A DNA stretch of 64,000 nucleotides from Alitta virens (Eukaryota > Annelida > Polychaeta > Phyllodocida > Nereididae): positions 8,850,526-8,914,525 of the forward strand of contig OW028581.1 of NCBI GenBank assembly GCA_932294295.1. Reading direction: 5' to 3'. A program made the position numbers and the translations under genes. Under the pieces are notes generated by a model. That model was given only the letters and a program-made list of their open reading frames with translations. It did not search any database and was not told where the DNA came from. Shown here piece after piece: positions 27,101 through 42,100 of the stretch (position 1 is its first letter; the number at the start of each line of letters is the position of its first letter).

Positions 27101-30100
27101 AGTAGCTACTTGACTAACATATGAAAATTGGAAATGACAATATATATCGATATATATCGAGTATCAGCAGTAAAATACCTAGGAGTAATGAATCGTGATA
27201 AACTGTTATGGAACTCTCATATTGAAAAGTAAATGCAGTCTCTTGTAAAAATTGCCAGCACTTTTAGAATGATAAAACACCATGTACCTCATGGATGCAA
27301 GAAACAGCTGTATTATGTATTATGCTTATGTTTATAGTAAAATTATCTATGGGATAGAGGTCTGCGGCAATATAAAGAGCTATCAATTAAATTAGCTACA
27401 AGTCGTGCAAAATCTGATATTAAAATACTGTATAACAAAGACTGGCTGACTAACACTGAAGATTAACATAAGGAAATAGCGGTCTTGAAAATCAAAGATA
27501 TAGTTAAATTATGCATACTATGTGTGCACAAATGGAATAACAATGAAATATACCTGATATTTTTAGAACTTCTTTCATGTATAGATATGAAATACACCAA
27601 AACGCAAGAAATTAATTTAAATTACATGTGCCTAAATATAACACAAAAAGATAGAGTGGAAGCGCTCTATATTATTTAAGTGCTAAAATGTTTAATGAAC
27701 TGCCGATAAAACTCACTAATTTGAAAAATGTAAAACAATTCAATATACAATTAAGAGTCTTTTAAATAGATAGATATTAGTTCTTTCCATTGCATGCATT
27801 GAGTATGATTGACATTGTTGTTTATTCTTGTAAATATATATAACTGTATGCATGTACAGGGTGTCAACACCGATAGGCTTTGGCCTTTTTGACATCCTAC
27901 TTTGTTTGTGAAATAAAAATTTGAATTGAATTGTATCTCATCATCATGTCTGCCTGAAGCTGGTCACACAGTACAATTTATATGAGCTGACCTAACTTCG
28001 GACCCAGTAACATTGAGACATAGACATTGACTTGACCAAACTGACCGCTGTATCTTGCAGGAATCTAACTACAATCTATAATCCAATATCTGTTCTATTC
28101 TCAGCACTAGCCAGAACCATATATTACCCAGCACTGCTTGATGATCATATTAGTATCAGCGCTGCACCCTGAAATATCGCCCATGCATACGACAAAATGA
28201 CTACTGCTGGATAGCAGACTCCCTAGGGTATTCCCCTAGCTCTAATGAGTCATGATAGACTCAGGAGTCAGCAGTAGCTCCCTAGTGAGTCATTTTGCCT
28301 CACAAAACCAAATGTGACCAAGCTTTGACACTGGAGGCAGGCTGATAGTGAAGTGACTAAAGATTGGCATTTCGGATGAATTGTATTCATTTCTAGACTA
28401 GATATATACTACAGTCGGCCCTTTTATCACAAGTACGCTTATAACGAAAGTCTGGTTATAACGAAAGTCCGGTTTTACACAAAAGTCTGGTTATAATGAA
28501 AGCACAGTTATAACGAAAGACTGGTTATAACAAAACACACTTATAATGAAAGTCTGGTGATAACAAAAGTCCTGTTATAATGAAAGACTGGTTATAAAGA
28601 AAGTCTGGTTATAACGAAAACACACTTATAATGAAAGTCTGGTTATAACGAAAGTCTGGTTATAATGAAAGCACGCTTCTGACAAAAGTCCGGTTATAAT
28701 GAAAGACTGGTTATAAAGAAAGTCTGGTTATAACAAAAACACACTTATAATGAAAGTCTGGTTATAACGAAAGTCTGGTTATAACGAAAACACATTTATA
28801 ATGAAAGTCTGGTTATAGAGAAAGTCTGGTTATAATGAAAGCACCCTTCTAACAAAAGTCCGGTTATAATGAAAGACTGGTTATAAAGAAAGTCTGGTTA
28901 TAACAAAAACACACTTATAATGAAAGTCTGGTGATAACAAAAGTCTGGTTATAACGAAAGCACGCTTATAACAAAAGTCCTTTTATAGCAAAAGTCCTGT
29001 TATAACAAAAGTCCAGTCATAACAAAAGTTCGATTATATCGAAGAAATTTTCTAGGATTTTATCTTTTACATCAGACCTAAACATATAGCGAAACCTGTT
29101 ATAACGAAGACTTTTAGACGGTGCCAAACAGTTTGTTATATATTTGTAAATCATTGAAGTGGGTATGCCTGTATTTGACTGAGAATTTGAACCCACAACC
29201 TACAATGTCTGCCTTTATCGAACAGTATAATAGTAGATTATTCAAAGCAGGCAGGGGGCCGCACAAATTGGACTCCTAACTGACTGAAAAACAAGTGGGT
29301 AACAAATTTGAATCCTACTAGGTCTACATGCAGAACTGTGAAATATTGCCAAAAATTAATTGGCATGTTGTCAATGAATACACCATTAATCAATGTGCAA
29401 TGTGCACTGTGCAGTGACATTATTATCAGTAATGAGTTCAAAGCAATTAGTAGTAATTACATGAACTATTCACAACAATGGCAAATTGCCACCCAAAAAC
29501 ATAACCATGATAACTGGGGGATCACAAAGTCATAATAGCTCATCCATAACTGTCATTTCATAACCTATTAATAAATTTCACATTACAATGTAATTGAGCA
29601 TCAGTAACATATTATTAGTAAGACCCCCTCACTAATAAGACCACCTTACTATTAAGACCACCTCATTATTAAGACCACCTTACTATTAAGACCACCTCAT
29701 CATTAAGACCACCTTACTATTAAGACCACCTCATTATTAAGACCACCTTACTATTAAGACCACCTCTCTATTAAGACCACCTCATTATTAGGACCACCTT
29801 ACTATTAAGACCACCTCATTATTAAGACCACCTTACTATTAAGACCACCTTACTATTAAGACCACCCCGCCATGAAGTCCATTTGTACCAATTAATATTG
29901 CAACTTACCCCACCATTAAATTTTAAAACTACACTACTATTAATAATCATTTCTATTCTAATTTCTAACTAGGGTTTCTTAATGACAAAGTTTTACTGCA
30001 CACTCACTGACTGAACTCATTGTTATTTACATCATTGTATAAGACCACCTCACCATTAAGACCAAGCACAATTTTAAAAGAACCTTTTCACACAGCCACA

Positions 30101-33100
30101 CAGGTTTGTCCTAATATCTAGGTCCGACTGTATACTTAATTAACTCAAAAATTCCCCTGACTAACTTCAGGCTGCATGACCAATGTATCGCATGCAAGAT
30201 GGCTGTCTCTTGTGACATGTGCCTCCGGGCAGCCAATATGCATGAGACTAAAGTCCAATCTAACTTAGTCCATTGCATCAATGACTCCAGAGAATTACAA
30301 TAAATTGCATTGTTTCGACAGTCAAAATCCACTTATCAGGAACTTGATTACAATATATCACATGTACAGGATCTGTACCATTTTCATTTCCATGTATATC
30401 AATATTTCGATATTTAGAAAAAAAAAACAAAAAAAAACCTTTGATGTAGAATTATTATGTGTACGATACATGATCAAGTTAAACTTCTTTTCTTTCGTTC
30501 TCAGTGGTGTGGCATTGGTAATTTGAAATATAAGTAAGATATACTATCAATCATTCAATCAATAAATTAGTTTGATAAATTTAGATGCCTCAAAACACCT
30601 GATTGATTAATTGACTGACTGACTGACTGACTGACTGATACATTGATCCAATAATTATGTGACAGACTGACGAAATGACCAAAATAGTGAGTCTGATCAA
30701 CCGTTTGATCGATTTGACCAAATTCTTGAACAGGCTGAACGACTAACTATTTGACTGACTGACTACAAGTTATTAACCACTTCATAAATCACATAATTCT
30801 ACAATACCATAAAAAAAAGTCACACAAAATGCCAAATGTCAAGTAACCCGGGGTTAAACAAACACCCTGCTGTGGTGTTCATCCCAAAATACACGCGCAA
30901 CAGATGTCTGCTAGATCCAAAGCATTTGCTGCAGCTCGTGCGGATAGGAACTACTGATATACGCAAGTTATTCAATTTTGTGAAACCTGCACGCGCATGC
31001 AACACTTTCCAACAAAAATCATGTTGACATACAGCGGAAAGTTACTTTGTTATTAAGATCACCTCATTATTAAGACCACCTCACTACTAAGACCACCTCA
31101 CTATTAAGACCACATCACTATTAAGACCATCTCACTATTAAGATCACCTCCCCATTAAGACCATCTCACCATTAAGACCACCTCACTATTACAACCAATT
31201 AGCTACATGCAAAAAAGACCTTTTACTTATTAAGACCACCTCCTAATTAAGATCACAAGAATCTGGGACCAGCAGCATTCTTACTATTGTACAGAGTATC
31301 GTAATTACCTCACTATTAAGACCACCTCACCATCAAGACTGATTTATAAATGTTGGTCTTCATGACAAGTTTCTACTGACTTAAATGTAGATAGATAGAT
31401 AGATAGATAAGATAGATAGATAGACAGATAGACAGATAGATATATGCTACTACAAAGTGCATGATACCACCCTTATCTAATTAATTAATGAAATCTACCA
31501 ATGTAATGCTAATTATTAAAATTGATCCATTCAATTAAGCACAACTGTGAAACATTCAATTCCAGTCAGCTTATAATTTAAAATGAATAGCGGGAGGGTA
31601 TCACTTTAATTCAATAGATAAAACATCTTACCAATAACATACCAGAAAGTATTTCCAATTCTATATCTTTTTAAATCCACAAAGACACAACCATATAAAT
31701 GCACTCCATCAGATACACTGAGAGCTAGGCTGACACACCAGTCAGTCCTGTGATATCCAATGAACTAAACAGTTCACTCAGTCACCGTTGATGACATGGG
31801 GGCGCTGTTGTCAACTACCACGCCCCCTATCGAATTCTACTAACACTAACGACTGATCCAATCTTCTAATCTAAAGTTGATGTAATTGATGTTAAAACGC
31901 CAAAATATCTTAATTGAAAACTCTTGTTTGAACATGGTTCATAAACTACAGACTAAACTAGCCCTATTTGCTCTAGCAAATAGCTGTAAACACCAGCTGA
32001 CCAAACAAACTGGCCAATGACCTGCATCAGCTCATGACTTTAATGGGCCATTAATGTCAACATGATGTGCCACAGGCTTTCACTTGCACAATGTTATAGT
32101 AGGCCCAAAGGACTCGTGGGTACAAATACATGGTTTTCTTTACATTCATTCACTCATATTCATTCATTCATATTCATTCATGTGACCACTATCACTTGAG
32201 ACAGTACATATAGCCAAATTCATTCATAAATGAATGATTCATTAATTTTGAAAAAAAACACTCTGGACCAGTATTAAACTAACTTATAAAAAAATTAATT
32301 CATTCATTCATTTGGTGAAACACTTCAGACCAGCGTGACAAAATTATAATTCATTCATTCATTCAGTCATTCATTTGTGACAACTCGACCAGTAATTACC
32401 TCGAGAAACCAATAAGGTCATAATATTCATTCATGTATTCATTCATTCATTCAATGTTATCTATAATAATATGTTTTTTCGTTCATTATTCACTCATCCA
32501 GCAATTCATTCAATGAATCAAGCCTCAGTTCAATCAGTGTGATGATGCAATAACTTACAATTCACAGCAATGCTTGCACCCTGTAAGTAATATCTAAATA
32601 TCCAAGTGCATATATTTGATGTCACAGGTTACCAAATAATTCGGCAACTTTGTGCATCTAATGAGTGCTATATATTATACATTATACATTAATTGCACAC
32701 AAAAATATAAATTCCATGAAATACACACACCACATAAAAACATAACAAATTTTCACACAGATCACAACTGACACAACAAACTAAGTAAGCTATTATGAAA
32801 TACAAACAAATATCTAAACACAAAGTGTATAAAAAATGATGAAAATGAACATAGAACGACTGTAATTGTTTGACACGGGTACTTACATTGCTGGCAGTCC
32901 ACTATAAGTTTGCAAGGAAAGGACAGAAAAATACTCAATTCACAGATTCTTAAGAGCTTTTACCAATCACCATCACTGAATCACATTATTGATACTCCAC
33001 AAAACAAGTAAATAGTTCATTTTCCGCCATTTAATCATAAAATAAACTGTAAAAGCAATCTCACCTAAGAAAGGATCATTCCCATTGACAATTTCCACAT

Positions 33101-36100
33101 TGTCCTGTCCCGTGGCACCCTCTAGTGGAGCTGCGAAACAAGTGCTGGCCTCTAGTGGCTCTGTCACGGCATCTTTGGAAGTGGTTTTCGTCAATTTTCC
33201 GATTTCTTCCGCTAAGAATTCTAACTCCGTTATGGTTTCCATGTCCCGAGATCTTCGTTTTTCCTGCAATAAAAACACATACAGATTTATATCTTTCAAT
33301 TGATGAACATATGGCATAGCCCACATACATGATACATACAAAGATATCATTTTGGTGACCTTACAAATTAATAACATCCAAAAATTTAATATAAGATTCG
33401 CCACCCCACTGAATGAACAGCTGAGTCACATGCAGTACTGTGCAAAAGTCTTGAGCCATCCTCAAATTGATGCTACAGCAAGGAAATACATATTATACAT
33501 GATTATTGTGTTGCCTGCAGGGTTGAACTTACTTACCCTGAATGAATTACAGACACAGTAAAATAGGAAAACAATAATAGAGAAGACCGCTTGTCTTTAT
33601 TCTGGTTCATTTCTGTTATTTGGCATGGTCCCCATTTTACATAAAACTGCATGAACTGGTTCTTAGAGGCTGCACTGTAATTCGACTGAAATTCTGCCCT
33701 TACATCATTAAAAGGTACCTTAAACACAAATACAAGTTGTCAAACTTTTAGTACAAGTATAGTGCAGGATCACTTGTTTAGATGAAGGTCTGCATATGAG
33801 GAAATGACACATAATGCATTGAGGTGGCTCAAGACTTTTACACAGTACTGTAATCGAGTCCAAACATCTAATATGTTGCACAAATACAAAATGGTCATTT
33901 TCCTGGATCAGATGTTTCTGCACCATCCAATTTGAGACCAATGTTAATTTCCAACATATATCAGTGAAATAACCTTCATGCAGAACTAGAATCTTCTTTC
34001 TTTGCATGTGCAGATGTCAGAAACAGCCAAGTTTTCCTATGGTGAAATAATGAATAAATAAAATAACTTTTTTGATTTTTCAGTTTTGATTCAATCGCGT
34101 TATGTCATATATCACTTACCCTGGGGTTGATTTTTTCCTGAATTCCAAGTATGGCAGTCATGGGAGAAGGAGGCGGGTGGTCCGGAGTCGGAGGTTGTTC
34201 GTAACCAGACGGACTTAGTGGCCCCACTTCCTGACTGCTTCTTTTGCTGCTTAAATCTAACGAGGGTGGCCTTGAACTTGAAGTTGATCCCTCACTTAAG
34301 CGTCGAGTTTCACTTCCGCTCTTTGATTGTGTTTCGCCATCACTCGAGCGAAGTTTGACAGTTTCTCGAGATGAATCAGAAGAATCTATTCCAGAGGAAG
34401 TGTAAAGAGCATTTCCATCCTCGGCAATGGCAGATATTCTCCAAGAACTCTTTTCTGGAAGAAGAAAATTCAACACATCTTCATTAAATTACCATTATCA
34501 CAAATGGTGGCATAATTAATGTTCATATGTTACCTTACCATAACTACTGTACCACTGAAGCCCAATTCTAGACTTAGATATCAAAGTAGCATGAATAGCT
34601 GACCTGCACCTATCCCATAAGACAGGACAGGTAGAGTTCTATAGTTCCACCATCCACTGATTTATAGTTTGTACACATGAGATTGTCTAACAGTGTGGTT
34701 GCATACTCGATCATTTGGATTTATGGATGGATGTATCAGCTGTACTGTGTATTATAATAAACCTTTTAAAGGATCAGCGGGAACCCCCTTCCCCCAGTTC
34801 ACACGATTTTATTATCATAAGAAGATAGCTGCAACCATGTTGACGTCTATCACCTTGGAAACCCATGGGTTATTTTACATATTTATAACACTTAGCTTGA
34901 AAGTGTTAATTTTTGTAAGCATGATACATGAAACATAGATTCCACTTAGCATACATTACTTATTTATCAATGTCTTGTTTGAAGGACTCCACAATGTTAT
35001 AAACTTGGTGACTGTCACTTTACATGAGCAATATCATTTGACCATTTTTCCTAATTAATAACATTCGATTAATCTCATCACATCCAAATACAGTGGGCAA
35101 TAAATACTTCTCCACTTAATTGACAACTAACTGGCAAACCCCTCGAAGGCTGAAGCATCCCTATCACTCACAAATTACTCAAAAACGCTATCATTATTTG
35201 CAGAATGAAGATGACGAAGAGCTCTGTACACAGTGCTGACAGATTTGCGGAGTTCTGCAAGGAGCACTCCACAAAAGGTGCTTCAAAACTTTGCAATCAT
35301 TATACGCCTTTTCAAAATCACATCCATCTTACGACACCCAACAAAAGAACTCTGAAAGGTTATCAAAATGCTCTCAATGCTGGTCCCACCAAACAATTAA
35401 TACATGAAGGCAACGTGACGAGTGTTTATTGAAACTGTTGAGAAAGGCCATTCCCTACAACAACTTAGAGCTCTCAGAAATAGCTATAGATTTTGGACCA
35501 GTGAAAAATGTCCACTGTCCTCAGGAATGACAATGAACAGAGACATTAGTTCTGATGTAGGCCTACTTTGATTAAGGATTAAGGCTATATGAGTATCGCC
35601 CAAAAAGAAATGAGGCCCAGAATTCAAATATGGGCAGTAACTTATTCTGAAGTGGTCGCAATCAATAAATCAATCAATCAATTGCAAAACTAAATTCATT
35701 ATCATTTTACTGCAAAAAATATCCTTGCAGCCGTCTAACTATATATAGCTATAAATACTGATATCAATCAATCAATCAATCAATTAATCGTCTATTTTTA
35801 GTAATTAATCAATTTTAAATTATATACAAAAAAAAAAAAACATATCTCTCTAGCTTTCTAGCTATCTAGCTATATATCATTCTTTAATCAATCAATCAAT
35901 CAATCCTCTATTGCATTACACTACTTTTTAATCAATTTATAAGCAAATATCTCTCTCCAGCTGTTAATCAATCAATCAATCAAAGACTCACCATCACTGA
36001 CATCCTTCTCAGCATCTCTCTTCTCATCTTTTTTCTCCTCCAAATCAAGTGAATTACGAACGTCTCTTAATACAGATTTCTCCTTCAGTGAGCTCTCCTT

Positions 36101-39100
36101 TTTTTCTTCCGCTAAACGATTGTCAAACTTGGAGCCGTCTTCATTTTTCTCAGACTCCTGATTCTTGTTTTCTTCCTGAGAGAGTTTGCTTAATGACTCC
36201 TTGGAGCTAGAGAGGTTCTTTTCGTTGGCAATTAGCTTCTTACTGTCGGGGTCAAATCTCATCGAGGATCGGCCATCCTTTTTCCGTCTCGGTGGCTTTT
36301 TGGGAGTGTCCTGAAATCAGGAAATTAATTCTTATAAAGTCACTTTAAGTTTGCGCTTGTTTTTTCTCACTGCTAGTGTTCCATAACATAGGGGGAAAGG
36401 GAGTGAAAACACACAGGTCTGCAACTAATAACTACTTACAGGAGATACATTGACTCCAGGCATCCTCAGGGTAGGACTGTTTCTGGGTGACCCCTTTGGA
36501 GATGCTCGGCTCATGACGACTGAGGGCAGGGGACTGGGCAGACCTGAACTGCTGGCGAAGGAACTGTTGGCACTGTGAGAACTCACGTCACTCTTCGGAG
36601 AATCAACTGCAACACCATATCACAAGTTTAATATTGTACTTGTGAATAGATGATAAGGCTTGTAATCCACACCATGTTACATTAATTCACACATATTCAA
36701 AGATTTCTTGTATTGCCTCAATGCTATAGGGTCTGCAGCTTAGTCAGCTTATATGACCAGCTGCCAGAAGCAGATGTAATGATGAGATGATAAGGCTAGG
36801 AGACTCTTATTGTAACTCCTTAAGTGATTTGGATACAGCAGGACACCAAACATGCATAACATTTCATATAATTACCAATCGTATCTATAGTAAAACTCTG
36901 TTATGCTCTATCTATAAATTTCTAAATTGGAAGTCCTGTCAACAATTTTAAAGCAATGCAACAGTAGATAGACCCTGGTATAAATTAATGAAAACAATGT
37001 GAAACATTCTGGAGAGCTGCAAAGTGAGTATAACTTCAGAATTGTGTGCAATAAGCATTTCATCATTAATCACGGGGTTGACTAAAAGCAAAACTTACAA
37101 GCACATTTGGGAATGGCAGCAGGAGGAAGGGAGTGATGGTCGTAGTCTAGTCCCTCTAACGGATCAGAAAATGGCCGCTGAGGAAGAAGTGGTGACTCGT
37201 GAACACATATGCTGCCCTCACTTACAACACTGAAACAGAGTTAGAAAGTTATTCAAACTGGCAAAGAATTATGCTGCGCAAAAAAGATATAGGAAACGTC
37301 ATCTCGTACATTCGATGACATTCCAACTCTCAGTAGGAATTTCATACCATGAAAATATATTAGTAATAGCATGGCTTTGTTAAGGGTGGGTGTGTAGCCT
37401 TGATGATAAGTAAATTTTTATTAAGAACAGACCACTTGGGTATGTCCAGACTTACTCTATGAGATCGTGTCAGGCGCAGATTCGACATTACTGGGCTTAA
37501 GAAGTATTCAATCCCATTCCCGTTTTCCTCGTTAAATAAAACTGGTTTAAGATACCTTTCTTTCCATTTTTAACTTACATAGTTAACAAAGTCAAAACTT
37601 ACAACTTCTTGCTAATAGTGTTAGCAAACCAGAAAAGGCAAGTAACGATTTTGACCGGCAGACCACATGTCATTATTTAGGATATTTACCTTTCTCTATC
37701 TCGGTGATCGTACGGTCGATCGTGAATGTATTCTCGTCTTTGGAAATGAAAAGGTCGAGTATTGAGATCAGCCGTAGGTAGACTAGAACTGCTGGACGCA
37801 GCAGAACGAAGAGGTTTGGGAGGAGGAACGTTGTCGTAAAATCCTTCCCCGACGCTGTATCGGGTGGAAATTGATGAGTTAGAACCTGTCCCAAAGGAGG
37901 AACGCTGTGAGGGATTCTTTCTGCCTTCTACATAATCTGGAAAGAAAAATTGGAGACATTAATTACTAGGCTGAAATGTACTACAATATACTACAGAATG
38001 TGAATTTGTAAATCATCTCTCAGACTCTGGATTTGTCACACATCTGATTCATCTCTCAGAATCAATGATACCTAATAATTATTTTTGAACAGGCGTACCA
38101 AGCTGGGGAATTGGAATTGAGCCACCCAATAAATTCGTGCCAACCCGAGGGATTGACAGACCTGTGATAAGAGAGTTGGGATTGAAGGAATCCACAATTC
38201 ACTGCATATATCTCATGTATCACTGTATAAATCAAGCATTGAACCTGGGACCTTTAGAGCAGCAGACCAAAGCTTAACCAATAGACCAGCTACAATACAC
38301 CATTTTCACATGGCAGCCATGTTGGTATTTTTGCCTCATTGACCTCTCTTTGTACTCAGATATAGTATTGTGACGTCATCAGTAGACAATGGCGATGGTG
38401 TAGTCACTGAGTGCAAGAACAACGGAGAAATAATGATGTCATAATATGATGTTATAAAAATGAGGTCAATGAGGCAAAAATGCCAACATGGCTACTGCGC
38501 GAATGGAGTGTATAAGGGCTGAGGCAAACTAGAATTTGCGCTGATGAGCCTAAGACCTTCGGCAGAGTTGACTAGGGCCTTCACTGCTGGACCACTCAGA
38601 CGCATGAAGTTGATATTAGTTGGTGCATTATAATTGGTGTCAATGTTGAGGCAGTAAAAGGTCCCACCGAGAGGTATGTGCATAACATTGTGCACTACCT
38701 GTGCTGCACTATAATCGCACATAAGCCGAGAGCTCTGGCAGTTGATCTTACAAGCTTGTCAGCCTAAAGCCAGCATAGAGCACCAAGATGAATAACGATA
38801 AACATAACAATGGACGACCATAATTTTCCTGTCAAGGCATCACATCATATACATAAGGGTGCATGTATCTGACGACAACAATACTTTCAGCGACCGAAGG
38901 CTATCACCCAACACCACATATTAATCACCCTCGAAGGCACTATTAACTGAGCAACTTCCCTAGAAAGCACTCTCCTAAATTGTAATGTGAGACAGAATTA
39001 ATTGCCTAATGTATCATGCTAACAAGCAATTTATCACGGTTGGCCACCGAGGTACCATAAAGCCACATAACGTTTTCTTTAACAAGGTCTTAAAGGCAAA

Positions 39101-42100
39101 ATGCAGCATCGCCGAGCACCTCGCTTTTATTGAGACGCATTCCGGGGGCTAGTGATTCATCACCATAAACTTCAACTGAGGAGGAACCGCCGAGACTTAT
39201 GATGGAAAGAAAGGCCCACATAACATTCCCCAACACACGAGAAAAACTTTGGTTATGTTGCGACAAAAGGTTTGAGACTTGCCTTGTCAAATACAAGATT
39301 GATGAGGACTAAAAACACACTTAAATATTCTACTTCAAGAGTTAAAGAGGAATACCCAGACACCTAATTACATGTCCCCCGGGCAAACAAAAGAAACTGG
39401 CTTTGTATACAGCCCGTTTCGATGATTTAACATCACATAAAGCCAGTTAATCAGTTAGGATTAGGATTAAATTCTTGCTCGTGACGGTAATTAAATAGTA
39501 TTACCCAAATGAGTCTATATGATTATATCATGGGCTTTCTACTTGTCCCAGCAGAGATGTTAACTTTAAACACAATTTAATTCACTTACTAGTCTCAAAA
39601 CAGGATTTAAGTCAACATTACAAATAATTATACTAGGAACCCGCATAATTAATGTCCACTTGTTTTGGGCATATGTTCCAATAATTGCTGTGGAGCAGTG
39701 TAAAATGAACAGAAATGTTAGCAACAAGTCAAAGCCCAACTTTCTGGAAAACCTGAATGAGCAACATTCCAGTTTTATGTCGTTCGAATGTTAAATTGGC
39801 AGTCCCTTGTACTGGAGAGTCTATGCTGAGGTAAATAAAAGATCCCATCCATCGGGTTAACATGGGTTGACTCTTCCCCTCTCTCACCTCATCAATCAAC
39901 CCTCGATAGTGGCAAGAACTTGCCTAAGAAGGCTGCGCTTCCAATATCTATCTATATATCTATCTATCTGATATAAACAGTTCTCGGAACCAAATAACTA
40001 GAATTTTGCTATATTCTCCATTGCTGCTTTTCTATGACAATAGCAAATGGCCATAACGGTGAGATAATGGCAAAAAATTACCATTGCAGAGATAGGAAAC
40101 TCAAAGGTAATTTGTACTGAGAGGGGTTTTTATGGGTTAGAAAATTGGGCTTTGACTTTTGTTAACATTTATATCTAATTTGTGCTTCTCCGTGACGATC
40201 ATGCAAAAATAAGACCAAAAAAATAAGTGGATATTTATTTTGGCTTATACTTCAATTGCAATTGGTAACTTAAGGGATTCTAGTCAAGATTCCCCAGGCT
40301 TGGGGGTGGGTGCCCTTGACAGTGCCAACTAACCTTACAGGGGTCTCTCTACAATAGCGAAACAGTTGTCTATTTTACATCTAAGCCTATGTACATCTTG
40401 TTTTTTCATTTTTTCTGTTATCTATGTCTCTAATCATTAACGCTAAATGTCTGAGTCAAAGAAATCTTTTTTTTTTAACACCCTAAAACTATAATAGAAG
40501 CTGTGTTCAAAGACAGACAAAATACAGGCCTTAAGAATAAGAATGTACACAACCAAAATAAAGGCTTTTTACCTATATTTTGCCCACACCTATCTAAGAC
40601 TAAGACTTCTTTATTTCCGCGACTTAAAAGTATACATTACAATAAAAATATTTGACCAACTTACTTTACCAGCCCTACAATAGGCTTATTCGTCACTACA
40701 TACATTGTACTGTTTAACAGACAACAAAACAAAATCACATTTTGTAAATCCAGCTAGTGATAATTTTACAAATAGATAAGTAAATCTCTAAATTCACCCA
40801 CCTGAGATGATTTTCCCGATATCCAACGAGATCTGGGATTTATGTTCGCTGATGACTTCTAGTGGCGTGCGATTACAGCTGTCTGTTAAATGGGGATCTA
40901 TACCTGCAATAAAGCAACAACGACAATGTTTCCAATTAGCATCAAACACAATTTGTGAAGCATAAAGATTCTATTAGAGAGGGCTCATCAATATTTGTGC
41001 AATATTGATAGAATGAAGACAGCTTACCATTCTCCAGCAATAATTTAACGACATCTTGTTTTCCAAACAACGCCGCTTCATGTAAAGCAGTTCCAAATTC
41101 CGTCTGAAAAAGGAATGATTGAGAGCATGATTATACATGTATTCTAATTTAATTTGATTTACTGGCTGTGTCTCCATCCAATATAATACCTCTGTGTTCC
41201 AAACAATATTTCACAGAATTGTGTAACAATATGTATGATGGTATGAATCATGTATCCATGTTTAAATTTGGGCCCACATAAAGGAAGACTCCTAGAACAG
41301 TTGAATATTTTTAAAACATCAGGTGAAACATGTACCCAATCTTAAGTTTTGCAATAAATCATTCCCGCCCTTAGGAAAATATTTGAAAGAACATAACATC
41401 TCTGCAAAACCATCACTAACAACAATTTAACTTCTCTGTCAATTAAGTGCTCAGTTATTCCGCGTGATTTAGAAAGTGATCTGGTAGAATTCTCAAAAAA
41501 TAACAAATAATTCATACAAATCACATAACGCTAATTCATCTAGTCATCCTTATCAAAGTTCTAGATTAAAAACCCGTCAAATTGCATGTCACTATTTATA
41601 TACAGGGTGCGCCATAAAAACTTGCACAACATCTCTACTTTCGGGATAGCTCTAGGTTACTCAAATGCTTATGAAGTCTTTTAAAGTTTTGCCACATTTA
41701 GTTAGGGGTATAAGCAATTGGTCATTGTGATATTTTTGATCTTATAATGTTAGACAATATCAGTATCTGAATTATTGAGAGGGTGTATGCTGCAGGGCTT
41801 GTTCTGAGTGATACACATCACAGAAGTCAAATTTCTGTCTGCTTGCATTGTGTCTATAGTTGCAGAAAGTTTACAAATTAGATATTTCCTAGTTACTACA
41901 CCTCTGAAGCCATAGAAAATATCATATTTGCACAGAATCCTCCTTCAATGTTTTTTATATGTGCATATATATATATATATCATGGTATTAGATGATAAGA
42001 AGGTTGGTTCCAGTTTTGATTCAACAAGGTCATGAAATTAAAACAGAGAAATATAATGGCATTCCAGAGGGACTTTTTGAATATACAACTAATCGCGAAA

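Noticed and set aside
28412..29060. CRISPR array reading of the 17-bp repeats
   Set aside because: No spacers; units are directly adjacent and the genome is eukaryotic.
30836..31027. Plus-strand 63-codon frame with a NPGL start resembling LINE ORF ends
   Set aside because: Too short, no RT or endonuclease motif nearby, and an equally long frame exists on the opposite strand.
35205..35432. Plus-strand 75-codon frame as a transposase fragment
   Set aside because: No catalytic or HTH motif could be identified and no inverted ends were found around it.
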